Shown here one piece after another: positions 1-9,079 of a stretch of DNA of 64,000 nt. The stretch is from DASXHD01 sp038239005 (lineage in GTDB: Bacteria; Myxococcota_A; Polyangia; Polyangiales; Polyangiaceae), in assembly GCA_038239005.1 (NCBI GenBank), contig JBBSFE010000016.1:7421-71420 (forward strand), written 5' to 3'. Positions within the stretch are counted from its first letter, which is position 1, and each line of letters starts with the position of its first letter. The notes under the pieces were generated by a model. The model ran no database searches. It saw nothing but the letters and a program-made list of their open reading frames with translations, and was not told where the DNA came from. A program made the position numbers and the translations under genes.

Positions 1-658
1 GCGCGTACGAGTCTTGGGCCGTGAGCCCGGAGCCGCTCACGCGCACGACCTCGTTGTTCGATAGCGGCACGAGCACCGCTTCGGGTGCAGCGGAACGGGC
101 CCCGATGAACGCTGGTTTTTTGCTCGCGATGGCGCGTTGAACGTCCGGGTCGCTCGTGTCGGCAACGAACTCCGTGCGAAACCCTGCGCGGACGAATGCG
201 GCGCGCGTGCGCTCGCGGATTTGCTCCTGCGACGATGCGCCGATGAGGTCGGCCGATAGCGCGAGGAGCTCGCGGCCGAGCGAAAGATCACCCGCCGCAG
301 ATTCGGCAAGCACGAGTGTGACGCGATAATCCGGCGGCTCCTTCGCGTGGAAGCGCGACGTGTACACACGCACTGGCAGAATGCGCCCGTCGGCCATCCG
401 CGCGATCGTGCGGAGCGGTGCTTCGAACGAGACCTCGGCGTCGGGCAAGAGCGTGCGCTGCATGAGCCGCTCGCGTTCTTCCGTGGCGAGGAATGTATCG
501 ATGGGTTTGCCCTCGATGGCTTCGCGTTTGAAGCCGCGCTCGTCGAGCCACACGTCGTTGACGGCCACGACGAACGCGCCGCGCGTCGCCATGGCCGGGT
601 GCTCGAGCGAGTCGACGATGCCGCGAATGTCGTCGTCGTCGAACACGTGTCGAGTCAT
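1..658 (-). CDS. PAS-domain sensory protein, N-terminal part (cut by window edge)
   Basis: This reading frame starts at the ATG complementary to 656-658 and stays open to base 1, so only the first 219 residues are visible. It begins MTRHVFDDDDIRGIVDSLEH. Residues about 15-120 read like a PAS sensor fold: VVAVNDVWLDERGF, then RMADGRILPVRVYTSRF. Residues 125-219 look like the start of a second, possibly GAF-like, domain. PAS proteins sense small ligands or redox state and pass the signal to an attached output domain, which lies outside the window. The thiolase gene on the same strand ends 27 nt upstream, so the two may be co-transcribed. The output (kinase, cyclase or other) cannot be told. Confidence 0.7.
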   Translation of the reverse strand, partial: MTRHVFDDDDIRGIVDSLEHPAMATRGAFVVAVNDVWLDERGFKREAIEGKPIDTFLATEERERLMQRTLLPDAEVSFEAPLRTIARMADGRILPVRVYTSRFHAKEPPDYRVTLVLAESAAGDLSLGRELLALSADLIGASSQEQIRERTRAAFVRAGFRTEFVADTSDPDVQRAIASKKPAFIGARSAAPEAVLVPLSNNEVVRVSGSGLTAQDSYA

Positions 659-685
659 GCTGCCTCAGCATAACCCGCGGTCTAT

Positions 686-1861
686 TCAGCGCCGATACAT
701 CGTCACGACGCAAGCGCCGCCGAGACCGAGATTGTGCTGGAGTGCGACCTTCGCGTTCGGCACTTGGCGTTTGTCGGCAGTGCCGCGAAGCTGCCAAACG
801 AGCTCCGTGCATTGTGCGAGGCCCGTGGCGCCGAGCGGGTGGCCTTTCGAGAGTAAGCCGCCCGATGGGTTGGTCACGTATTTCCCGCCGTACGTGTTCT
901 GGCCGTCCCAGATGAATTTCTCGGCTTCACCTTCTTTGCAAAGCTGCAGGCCCTCGTAGGTGAGGATTTCGTTGGTCGTGAAGCAGTCGTGGAGCTCGAT
1001 GACGTCGACGTCCTTCGGACCGACGCCAGCTTCTTCGTAGACCTTCTTCGCGGCAGCGACGGTCATGTCGTAGCCGACCATTTTGATCATCGAGTCACCG
1101 AAGCTCGAGCCGTAGTCGGTGGTCATCGCTTGCGCGGCGATCCACACGGGCTTCGAGATGCCCTTTTTCTGGGCGAATTCGTCGCTGCACAAAATCGCAG
1201 CCGCGGCGCCGCACGTCGGCGGACAGCATTGGTAGCGCGTGAGCGGGTCGAACACTTCGGGCGAATTCATGATCTCGTCGAGCGTGAGCGGCTCGTTGAA
1301 GAGCGCGTAAGGGTTATTGGCGGCGTGCTTGCGCGCCTTCTCGCTGACCTTGCCGAACGTTTCTTTCTTCGTTCCGTAGCGCCAGCGGTACTCGCGACCG
1401 GCGCCGCCGAACATTTGTGCGGCAGGCGGTGCTTGCGCGAAACCTTGCACGTCGTTCATCACGCCGGCGTGCTTGTCGAGGGGGTTGGTGCGGTCGGTGA
1501 ACTTCGATCCGAGCGCGCCTTTTTCCATTTGTTCGAAGCCGACGACGAGCACGCACTCGGCCATGCCGCCCGCGATCGCTTGGCGCCCGAGCATGAGCGC
1601 GGTCGACCCGGTCGAGCAGTTGTTGTTCACGTTGAACACCGGGATACCGGTGAGCCCGATTTCGTAGACGGCGCGCTGCCCGCAGGTGCTGTCGCCGTAG
1701 ACGTAGCCTGCGTATGCTTGTTCGACCTCGCCGAATGCGACGCCTGCGTCCTTCAACGCTTCGCGCGCCGCCTTCGACGCCATCACGTTGTATTCCTCGC
1801 TCGCGCCGGGTTTGGCGAACTTGATCATTCCCACGCCGATGACGTTGACCTTGCGACTCAT
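686..1861 (-). CDS. SCP-x-type thiolase / acetyl-CoA acyltransferase
   Basis: Thiolase-superfamily enzyme of 391 residues, of the sterol carrier protein x thiolase type, which cleaves 3-ketoacyl-CoA with CoA in fatty acid or sterol side-chain oxidation. The nucleophilic Cys is Cys82 in NVNNNCSTGSTAL. The HDCF motif and the C-terminal GHPLGATG motif are also present. Start 1861 (MSRKVN) is preferred over the ATG at 1867 because an AGGGAG Shine-Dalgarno sequence lies 7 nt before it; the frame also stays open far upstream. It begins 11 nt after the D-bifunctional protein gene ends, so the two form an operon supplying the last steps of a beta-oxidation spiral. Confidence 0.9.
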   Translation of the reverse strand: MSRKVNVIGVGMIKFAKPGASEEYNVMASKAAREALKDAGVAFGEVEQAYAGYVYGDSTCGQRAVYEIGLTGIPVFNVNNNCSTGSTALMLGRQAIAGGMAECVLVVGFEQMEKGALGSKFTDRTNPLDKHAGVMNDVQGFAQAPPAAQMFGGAGREYRWRYGTKKETFGKVSEKARKHAANNPYALFNEPLTLDEIMNSPEVFDPLTRYQCCPPTCGAAAAILCSDEFAQKKGISKPVWIAAQAMTTDYGSSFGDSMIKMVGYDMTVAAAKKVYEEAGVGPKDVDVIELHDCFTTNEILTYEGLQLCKEGEAEKFIWDGQNTYGGKYVTNPSGGLLSKGHPLGATGLAQCTELVWQLRGTADKRQVPNAKVALQHNLGLGGACVVTMYRR

Positions 1862-1872
1862 GTTCATGCTCC

Positions 1873-4848
1873 CTAAATCAGGTCCTTGAAGATTCCGAGC
1901 TTGTGAGCGAGCCGCACGTCGCCGTCGACGCGAAGCTGGCCGTGTTGATACAGCGATTGCGCCGACGTGCCTTTGACGAGCGACGTGAGGTCTTCGTCGC
2001 CGATGGTGACGACTGCGGTTTCGTTGCTTGCGCCAAAATCGATCGGGTAGCGCGTGCCTTCGACGACGAACGTCACGCGTGATCCAATCTCGGTTGCAAG
2101 CTTGGGGTTGTCTGCGAGGCGTTTCTTGAGCGCTTCGAAGATCTTCGCGGCGTTGGCCGAAGCCGACTTCGGCGCTGATGCGGTCTGAGCTTGCGGAGCC
2201 GCGGCAGGAGCCTTCTTCGTTCGGTCGATCTTCTTCAAGAACTCGAGCTTCTGCGACGCCATGACGTTGCCGCTGATGCGAAGTTTCTTGTCCATGAAGA
2301 GCTTCATGGCGTCGGCTTTGCCGGTCGTCATGTCGATGAAGTCGCTGTCGGAGAGCTCGAGCGTGCACTCGGCCTTTGCACCTTCACCGGGCCCGACTTT
2401 GCCGGCCTTGAGGTCGACGGTCCAAGCCGAATCGGGATTCGTGAGCTTGAACAAATAGACGACGCCAATCTTCGCGAGCTCGGCCGCGTTCGTTTCGACG
2501 TGGTGCTGAATCGCGCGGAACACGTCACCACTCACCGATGCCGCCGCTGCTGCTGGAGCTGCGGCGGTTGCGCCAGCAGCACCCGCGCGCTTTTGCATCG
2601 CGTCGATGACGGATTGCGGATCGATCTTCTTCAAGAACTCGAGCTTCTGCGACGCCATCAAATCGCCGCTGATGCGGAGCTTCTTGTCCATGAAGAGCTT
2701 CATCGGATCGGCTTTGCCCGTGCACATCGCCATGAAATCAGCGTCGCTCAATTCGAGCGTGCACTGCGCGGGCGTCGCGCTGCCGCTCGCGACCGACGCG
2801 GTCTTCGTGTCGACGGTCCAGACCGACTCGGGATTGGTGAGCTTGAATTGATAGACGACGCCGATCTTCTTCACGGCATCTGCGTTCTTGCCGAGGTACT
2901 CGCCCATGCCGGCGAAGATGTCCGCGCTGATCGGCATCGTGCTCGGTGCTGCGCTTGCCGCGGGTGCGGCAGCCTTCTTCGCGACCGGCTTCGGGATCTC
3001 CGTATAGAGCTCGACAGCCGCGTTCGAGAGGACGACCTTGTCGCGCTCTTTGACCTTCGTGCGGAAGATGATCTTCTGCCCCGCATTCCCGATCGGGTCC
3101 GAACTCTCGCCTTCGGCTCGAGCTTGCGGCACTCGCCACATTTCGGTCACGAGCGTTTCGCCGGGGAAAACGCTGTCGGCCATGCGGACTTTGATGCTCT
3201 TGAAGTAACGCGGATCGCCGTTCGAAAACGCCTTGATGACGGCGCGCGCCGCGAACCCGAACGTGCAGAGCCCGTGAAGAATGGGTTTGTCGAACCCGAA
3301 CGACGTCGCGAAATTTGGATCGGCATGGAGTGGGTTGATGTCGCCCGACAAGCGATAGAGGAGCGCTTGATTCGGATGCGTCTTCTCTTCGACGACGGCA
3401 TCGGGTTTGCGATCCGGCGCGACGTTCACTTCGCCGCTCGGCCCGCGCTCGCCGCCCCAGCCACCCGCGCCGCGCACGAACGAGGTGAGCTCGTTGTACG
3501 CGAGCTCTTCGCCCGTTTCGTCGGTCGTGGTGATCGACGTGACGACGACGGCGTTCTTCCCTTTGTCGAAGATGTCCTTCGTGCGGATCTTGTGCGAGAG
3601 CTTCGCGCTCGTCGGAAGCGGCCGCTTGACTTCGGTGTACTGCTCGCCGTGGAGGATGCGCTCGAAGCCGTAGTTGAGGCCTGGCGCCGTCTCGCCCTTC
3701 TTGAAGCGATCGAAGATGACGCGCATCGCGGGGATGACCGCGAACGTCGGCAGCGTATAGAAGCCTTCGCCGCTCATCTCGTAGACGAGGCTCAAATCCT
3801 TCGGATCGAGCGGGTTTTCAGCCGCGCCGACACCCAGCGCGTAAAGCGCGACGTCGCGCTCGTCGTATTGGTTGCGCACGGGCGGCAGATCCGCTTCGAG
3901 CGCTGCGTCGACGTCGATGAAGTCGTTTCCGCCGCGCGATTTCTTGTCCAGGTTGCCGAGGATGGGGCCCATCGACGAGGTGATGTCGGTTGGGTGCGTG
4001 GTTTTCTCGAACCCCGAAATCTCGTTCCAGTTTTTCTGGAGCAGCTCGGGCGTGAGCGCGCGGCCGAGGCGGAACGTTTTGCCTTCGGCACGCTCCCAGC
4101 GGAGCTTCGCGTAGAAACCGCCGCCGACTTCGAAGAGCCCGCCCGTTTCTTCGCACGACTCATGACAAAGAAGCGCGACGAGCGGCGAGACGTATTCCGG
4201 TTTGAGCGCATCGATGAGGTTCGGCGGAAGCACGGTCTCCGTCATGCGTGAGCCCGCGATGGGCGCGATGGCGTTAACGTGGATGTTCTTCTTTTTGCCT
4301 TCGATCGCGAGCGTGTTCGAAAGCCCGACGAGCCCGAGCTTTGCCATCGCGTAGTTCGATTGGCCGAAGTTGCCGTAGATGCCCGCGGCCGACGCCGTGA
4401 AGATCACGCGGCCGTAGCCCTTGTCGCGCATGCCGCCCGTGACGTTCCACGCCGCGTGCGTGACCTTGAAACCGCCGAGGACGTGGACGCGATAAATGAG
4501 GTCCCAGTCTTCCTGGGTGATTTTCTGGAACGACGTATCGCGGAGGATGCCGGCGTTGTTGACGATGATGTCGACCTTGCCGAACGCGTCCATCGCGGTC
4601 TGCACGATCTTGGCGCCGTCCTCGACCGAGTCGTAGTTGGCGACGGCTTCACCGCCTGCATCTTTGATCTCTTTGACGACTGCGTCCGCGGCCGCCGAGC
4701 CTTTGCCCGTGCCGTCGTGCTTGCCGCCCAAATCGTTGATGACGACCTTCGCGCCGCGCGACGCAAAAAGGAGAGCATGGGACTTTCCGAGCCCGTTTCC
4801 TGCCCCCGTTACGATCGCCACGCGCCCTTCAAACCGCAGATCCGCCAT
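1873..4848 (-). CDS. D-bifunctional protein: SDR dehydrogenase + hydratase 2 + three SCP2 domains
   Basis: A 991-residue protein resembling peroxisomal multifunctional enzyme 2 (HSD17B4). Residues 1-300 are a short-chain dehydrogenase with TGAGNGLG at 14-21, NNAG at 97-100 and a Ser153/Tyr166/Lys170 catalytic set. Residues about 330-620 are a hot-dog 2-enoyl-CoA hydratase 2 with NPLHADPNFA and LHGLCTFG. Three SCP2 lipid-carrier domains follow, at roughly 645-755, 770-880 and 897-991, joined by Ala-rich linkers. The first two are close duplicates sharing LFMDKKLRISG; the third is diverged. It would hydrate enoyl-CoA and oxidise the D-3-hydroxyacyl-CoA, passing product to the adjacent thiolase. 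An AGGAG site lies 7 nt before the start and overlaps the stop of the upstream gene. Confidence 0.92.
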   Translation of the reverse strand: MADLRFEGRVAIVTGAGNGLGKSHALLFASRGAKVVINDLGGKHDGTGKGSAAADAVVKEIKDAGGEAVANYDSVEDGAKIVQTAMDAFGKVDIIVNNAGILRDTSFQKITQEDWDLIYRVHVLGGFKVTHAAWNVTGGMRDKGYGRVIFTASAAGIYGNFGQSNYAMAKLGLVGLSNTLAIEGKKKNIHVNAIAPIAGSRMTETVLPPNLIDALKPEYVSPLVALLCHESCEETGGLFEVGGGFYAKLRWERAEGKTFRLGRALTPELLQKNWNEISGFEKTTHPTDITSSMGPILGNLDKKSRGGNDFIDVDAALEADLPPVRNQYDERDVALYALGVGAAENPLDPKDLSLVYEMSGEGFYTLPTFAVIPAMRVIFDRFKKGETAPGLNYGFERILHGEQYTEVKRPLPTSAKLSHKIRTKDIFDKGKNAVVVTSITTTDETGEELAYNELTSFVRGAGGWGGERGPSGEVNVAPDRKPDAVVEEKTHPNQALLYRLSGDINPLHADPNFATSFGFDKPILHGLCTFGFAARAVIKAFSNGDPRYFKSIKVRMADSVFPGETLVTEMWRVPQARAEGESSDPIGNAGQKIIFRTKVKERDKVVLSNAAVELYTEIPKPVAKKAAAPAASAAPSTMPISADIFAGMGEYLGKNADAVKKIGVVYQFKLTNPESVWTVDTKTASVASGSATPAQCTLELSDADFMAMCTGKADPMKLFMDKKLRISGDLMASQKLEFLKKIDPQSVIDAMQKRAGAAGATAAAPAAAAASVSGDVFRAIQHHVETNAAELAKIGVVYLFKLTNPDSAWTVDLKAGKVGPGEGAKAECTLELSDSDFIDMTTGKADAMKLFMDKKLRISGNVMASQKLEFLKKIDRTKKAPAAAPQAQTASAPKSASANAAKIFEALKKRLADNPKLATEIGSRVTFVVEGTRYPIDFGASNETAVVTIGDEDLTSLVKGTSAQSLYQHGQLRVDGDVRLAHKLGIFKDLI

Positions 4849-4857
4849 GAGTTTCTC

Positions 4858-5850
4858 CTACGAAAGTTTCGCGTGCGAACTATTCTTCCGGACGGGGCTT
4901 TCGTCAAGCCCCAAGGCGTTCAATGTGTCGTCGTCGAGGGTCTCGGCGGCCGCCTTCTCGAGGGCGACCCGAAGGCGAGGTTCCACCACGCTTTCCGCGA
5001 CGACCCGGACGCGATCGGCGCGCGACGCATGGGCGAGCACGATTGCGGCGCCCACGCGCTCGTCGTGCGTTGCCGAGCCGGACGCCACGATTCTCTCGGC
5101 GTCATCCGGCGAGAGCTGACCTTTGCGATACATGGGCGACGTCAGCTCTTGTCGCCACGCCTCGGCAGAACGACCTTTGCGATCGAGCAGGGCGGGTGCA
5201 TCAGCGGCGCTTTCGATGCGAGTGAGCGCGCGATCTTGAATGGCTGCGGCGAGGTGCGGGCTCGTGAACGACGCCGTGACGCTAGTGTCATCGTGACCGA
5301 CGAAGACGAGCGATGAGCCGCTGATGCCCACCGCGCGCAATTCGCTCCATCGAAGCATGCGTGTGCCGATGCGAACGCCGTCGACACCCACCACCACGGG
5401 GCGCGCGGCAAGCACGACCATCGTCGCGGCAAGCGCATTCACGGCCGCGACGTACGCACCCGCGAAGAGCGACGCTGCAACGCGAGGAGCATCGGCGAGC
5501 GCGAAGTACGCAATCGTAGTCGCAACGCCAGCGCATGCGAGCGCAAGCACGATACCGAGCGCCAAGCTTCCCTTTGCAACGGACCGAACACGAACCACGC
5601 TGAGCGATTCGATTTCGCGGCGCGTGAGCTCCGAACCGAGCGCGAGCATCGCGCGGCCGCCGACGGCTCCCAACCCGATCGCTCCGGCAACCAAAATCAG
5701 TGCAACCGGCAGCGCCGGCGCGTGCCAATCCTTCGCAACGCATGCGACAATCATCATCACGCCGATGGCGACGGATGGCATTGCGACATAAAGCCACCGA
5801 TGGCGATAGGCGAAGTCGTTCAGGGTGGGACCGAATGTAGGGAGTTTCAT
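4858..5850 (-). CDS. Membrane protein of unknown function
   Basis: A 330-residue protein with about four transmembrane segments in two pairs (residues about 22-65 and 95-155), followed by a soluble C-terminal half of about 170 residues. The segment VVVGVDGVRIGTRMLRWSEL resembles PH-like membrane-associated domains that follow paired helices, but I do not recognise a named family. Start 5850 (MKLPTFGP) is the first ATG; a TTG at 5868 is possible. It is the first gene of the leftward lipid operon, and its stop codon lies inside the Shine-Dalgarno region of the D-bifunctional protein gene. Its function is unknown. Confidence 0.75.
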   Translation of the reverse strand: MKLPTFGPTLNDFAYRHRWLYVAMPSVAIGVMMIVACVAKDWHAPALPVALILVAGAIGLGAVGGRAMLALGSELTRREIESLSVVRVRSVAKGSLALGIVLALACAGVATTIAYFALADAPRVAASLFAGAYVAAVNALAATMVVLAARPVVVGVDGVRIGTRMLRWSELRAVGISGSSLVFVGHDDTSVTASFTSPHLAAAIQDRALTRIESAADAPALLDRKGRSAEAWRQELTSPMYRKGQLSPDDAERIVASGSATHDERVGAAIVLAHASRADRVRVVAESVVEPRLRVALEKAAAETLDDDTLNALGLDESPVRKNSSHAKLS

Positions 5851-5924
5851 GCACCGTCGCGGCAACAATTTTTCTTTGTCGCGCGGGTGACACGGGTCAC
5901 AATTTGAGCCAAGAAAACGCCCAA

Positions 5925-7868
5925 ATGACGCGCATCGCGATACTTCTCTTCTCGTTCGCGGGTTTCTTCGCGTGCAGCGGCGATAACGGCAATGGCAGCG
6001 ATGCCGGAACCGACGCCGATGCCGGGCCGACTTGCGATCCCCACGGCACGAGCGGGACGACCTTCGTCGACTCCACGATCGCGTGGGGCCTCGCCACCGT
6101 CACGGGCAATCGCATCGTGTCGTCCGATCTCGACGGCGACGGCTACCCCGATTTGATTCTCTCGAACGACGCCACCAACAAACGCGACGACACCACGATG
6201 CCCCGCACCACATGGGTGCTCATGAATCGCCCGAACGGGTCGGGTGGCCGCACATTCGTCGACGCAACGGTCGACAGCGGGCTTTTCCAAGTTCGTGGCG
6301 GCGGCGCCACGGCAACGCAATTGCGATCTGCGAACGTCGCGTCCGTCGGTGACGTCGACAACGACGGCGACCTCGATGTGTTCAGCGGCACGTACGCCGA
6401 TCCGACGAACCCCACGACCGACACCGGCGACCGAAGCGAAGTCATGATCAACGACGGCACGGGCCACTTCGCGCTCGGGCCGATTTCGGATCCGCATCCA
6501 TCGGCCGCAGATCTGTGGACGACGACCGGCGCGACGATGACGGACGTCGATCGGGACGGCAAGCTCGATCTGTTCGTGGGCTTTTGGTACCAAATGTACG
6601 GGCAGACGTACGCGGGCTTTCAAGCGCAGCTCTATCAAGGTCACGGCGACGCGACCTTCACGACGATCACGAATTCGGTCGGCCTGAAGACCGACAGCGC
6701 GGGCTTCGCGAAGGGTACCAACAGCCGCCCGGCATACGGCGTCACGTCGTGCGACATCGACGGCGACGGGTCGCCCGAGCTCATGGTGAGCGCGTACGGC
6801 CGCGAGTGGAACTTGATGTACCAAAACGACGGAACCGGCCATTTTTCCGAGGTCGGGCAAGCAAGCGGGTACGCAGCGGACTCGGACCTCAACTACAAAG
6901 ACAATCAGTTCTTCGCTTGCTACTGCACGCTCCACTCAGCCGAAGCCGATTGCGCAGGCGTAGGCGCGCCGCTCATTCAGTGCCCCGCTCCAGCCGACGC
7001 CGATTGGGCGCACGGCTCGGACGATCAACCGTGGCGACTCGGCGGAAATAATTTCTCCACGTACTGCGGCGACGTCGACGGCGACGGCATGCTCGACATC
7101 TACACGGCTGGCATCCACCACTGGCACATCGGCGAATCGGGAGACAGCTCGGAGCTTTTGCGCAACACGACGCAAAACGGAACCATCACGTTCGACCGCC
7201 CCGGCAACGCAACCACCGGCATGGTGTGGCCGCACCCGACGAGCGACTGGAACGAAGGCGGGTTGATGGTCGCCGGTGGCGATCTCGACAACGATGGTCG
7301 CGAAGATCTCGTCGTCGCCGCGAGCGATTATCCGAATCAGTTCGGCCTCGTGTTTCATCAAAAAGAAGACGGCACCTTCGAAGAGGTCGGAGCCGCCTGG
7401 GGTTTGCATCACCCGTGCATGAGCGGGCTTACCGTCGCCGACTTCGATCGCGATGGTGATCTCGATGTCGTCGTCGGCTCCGGCACCGCACGCGACTGCT
7501 CGGCGATCTGGAAGACGAACGAAGTTCACTTCTACGAAAACCAAGGCGCGTCGGCGCAAAAGTGGATCGAAATGCGTCTCGTCGGCGACGGCATCGGCGC
7601 GAACAAGAGCGCATTCGGCGCGCGCGTGCAGCTCGGCGCCGGCGGCGTCACGCAAACGAAAGAGCGCAACGGCGGCTACGGCCACATGGGCATGATGAAC
7701 GACACGGTGCTCTCGTTCGGTCTCGGTGCATGCGCGCAGGCCGACTCGGTCAGCGTGCGCTGGCCCGACCAACCGCTCACCACGCAAACGTTCAACGGCC
7801 TCACAGCCGGCAAGCTCTACGAGCTCCGCATGGGCGACGCTCAGCCGCACGTCGTCACCCTCCCGTAG
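5925..7868 (+). CDS. FG-GAP/VCBS repeat lipoprotein with ASPIC/UnbV C-terminus
   Basis: A secreted lipoprotein of 647 residues. The start at 5925 gives the signal peptide MTRIAILLFSFAGFFAC with lipobox Cys17, followed by an Asp/Gly/Ala linker. The body carries repeated calcium-binding DxDxDGxxD loops typical of FG-GAP/VCBS beta-propellers, for example DLDGDGYPDL, DVDNDGDLDV, DIDGDGSPEL, DVDGDGMLDI and DFDRDGDLDV. The last 110 residues (ARVQLGAGGVTQTKERNGGYG, then SVSVRWPDQ) match the ASPIC/UnbV domain of the CRTAC1 family. Such proteins sit on the cell surface and bind partners or carbohydrate; no enzyme activity is implied. Confidence 0.88.
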   Translation: MTRIAILLFSFAGFFACSGDNGNGSDAGTDADAGPTCDPHGTSGTTFVDSTIAWGLATVTGNRIVSSDLDGDGYPDLILSNDATNKRDDTTMPRTTWVLMNRPNGSGGRTFVDATVDSGLFQVRGGGATATQLRSANVASVGDVDNDGDLDVFSGTYADPTNPTTDTGDRSEVMINDGTGHFALGPISDPHPSAADLWTTTGATMTDVDRDGKLDLFVGFWYQMYGQTYAGFQAQLYQGHGDATFTTITNSVGLKTDSAGFAKGTNSRPAYGVTSCDIDGDGSPELMVSAYGREWNLMYQNDGTGHFSEVGQASGYAADSDLNYKDNQFFACYCTLHSAEADCAGVGAPLIQCPAPADADWAHGSDDQPWRLGGNNFSTYCGDVDGDGMLDIYTAGIHHWHIGESGDSSELLRNTTQNGTITFDRPGNATTGMVWPHPTSDWNEGGLMVAGGDLDNDGREDLVVAASDYPNQFGLVFHQKEDGTFEEVGAAWGLHHPCMSGLTVADFDRDGDLDVVVGSGTARDCSAIWKTNEVHFYENQGASAQKWIEMRLVGDGIGANKSAFGARVQLGAGGVTQTKERNGGYGHMGMMNDTVLSFGLGACAQADSVSVRWPDQPLTTQTFNGLTAGKLYELRMGDAQPHVVTLP

Positions 7869-7920
7869 CGGGCACGGAACCACACTTGCGTTTGGTCGTA
7901 CTATACGAAAGTATGGTTAT

Positions 7921-9078
7921 GTGAACCGCACGTTTTGGCTGGAGGCACTTTCGCGCGCATTCGCCAAACACAGCGTGGTTTGGCTCGCAGGCGTGCGGCG
8001 CTCGGGCAAAACGACGCTCGTCCGTTCGCTCGCCGGCGCGAGCTACCACGACTGCGAGCTCGTGCGCGTTCGTCGTGCGCTCGAGGATCCGGAGGTTTTC
8101 TTCCGCAGCCAAGCGGCACCGATCGTGGTTCTCGACGAGGTGCATCGGCTCTCGAATCCATCCGAAGTCCTCAAGGTCGCGGCCGATCACTTTCCGAAGC
8201 TTCGCGTCGTGGCCACGGGCTCGTCGACGCTCGCCGCGCGCAACAAATTCAAAGACACGCTCACCGGTCGCAAACGCGACGTGTGGCTCGTGCCGATGAT
8301 CGCCACCGACCTCGAAGACTTCGATGATGTCGATCTCGACAAGCGCATGTTGCGCGGCGGGCTACCGCCGTTTTTTCTTTCGCGAACACCGGACGACAAA
8401 GACTACGAAGAGTGGGTCGACTCGTATTGGGCGAAGGATTTGTCGGAGCTCTTCGTCGTCGACAAGAAGTCGGCGTTCATGAAGTTCGTCGAGCTCGTAT
8501 TCGTGCAGAGTGGCGGGCTCTTCGAAGCTCAGGCTTTCTCGACACCGTGCGAGGTATCCCGACCGACCATCCAGCATTGGCTCACCATTCTCGAGACCAC
8601 GCTCCTCGCGACCGTTCTTCGCCCGTACCACGGTGCCGCGAGCACGGAGCTCAAGGCGCAGCCAAAGGTCTATGCGTTCGACACCGGTTTCGTTTGCTAC
8701 TTCCGCGGCTGGGATTCGCTCCGCGCCGACGACAAAGGGTTTTTGCTCGAGCATTTGGTCTTGGGAGAAATCGCCGCACGCGCCGGTACGTCGAGACTCC
8801 ACTACTGGCGCGACAAGCAAAAGCACGAGGTCGACTTCGTGCTCGAGGTGGGACGCCGTCGAGAGCTATTGGCCATCGAGTGCAAAAGCTCACCGTCCAA
8901 GTTTTCGCCCGAGGCACTGCGCGCGTTTCGTCGCATGCATCCGCGCGGGGACAACGTCGTCGTGACACTCCACCCCACCGACCATCATCGAAAAACGTAT
9001 GGAGACATCGAAGTGGAGATCATGCCGTACACGTCGTTCGCAAAGGCGCTCGAGCAACGCCTCGCTCCCAAGAAGTGA
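7921..9078 (+). CDS. AAA-type ATPase with DUF4143 C-terminal domain
   Basis: A 385-residue ATPase of the family with an N-terminal AAA domain and C-terminal DUF4143. The Walker A motif is VRRSGKTTLVRSL, Walker B is IVVLDEVH, and the sensor segment is VVATGSS. The C-terminal part has the nuclease-like pattern HYWRDKQKHEVDFVLE followed by LLAIECKSS, resembling a PD-(D/E)XK core. The start is taken at GTG 7921, where homology begins; the frame is open upstream but there overlaps the previous gene. Genes of this type are common accessory, often mobile, genes whose role is poorly defined. It ends 1 nt from the convergent lipoprotein gene, next to a tandem repeat. Confidence 0.85.
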   Translation: MNRTFWLEALSRAFAKHSVVWLAGVRRSGKTTLVRSLAGASYHDCELVRVRRALEDPEVFFRSQAAPIVVLDEVHRLSNPSEVLKVAADHFPKLRVVATGSSTLAARNKFKDTLTGRKRDVWLVPMIATDLEDFDDVDLDKRMLRGGLPPFFLSRTPDDKDYEEWVDSYWAKDLSELFVVDKKSAFMKFVELVFVQSGGLFEAQAFSTPCEVSRPTIQHWLTILETTLLATVLRPYHGAASTELKAQPKVYAFDTGFVCYFRGWDSLRADDKGFLLEHLVLGEIAARAGTSRLHYWRDKQKHEVDFVLEVGRRRELLAIECKSSPSKFSPEALRAFRRMHPRGDNVVVTLHPTDHHRKTYGDIEVEIMPYTSFAKALEQRLAPKK

Positions 9079-9079
9079 G

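Noticed and set aside
2191..4251. Long open frame on the strand opposite the D-bifunctional protein gene
   Set aside because: It is rich in Arg/Asp/Glu/Val with no recognisable domain, mirrors the codon pattern of the real gene, and overlaps clear SDR, hydratase and SCP2 coding sequence.
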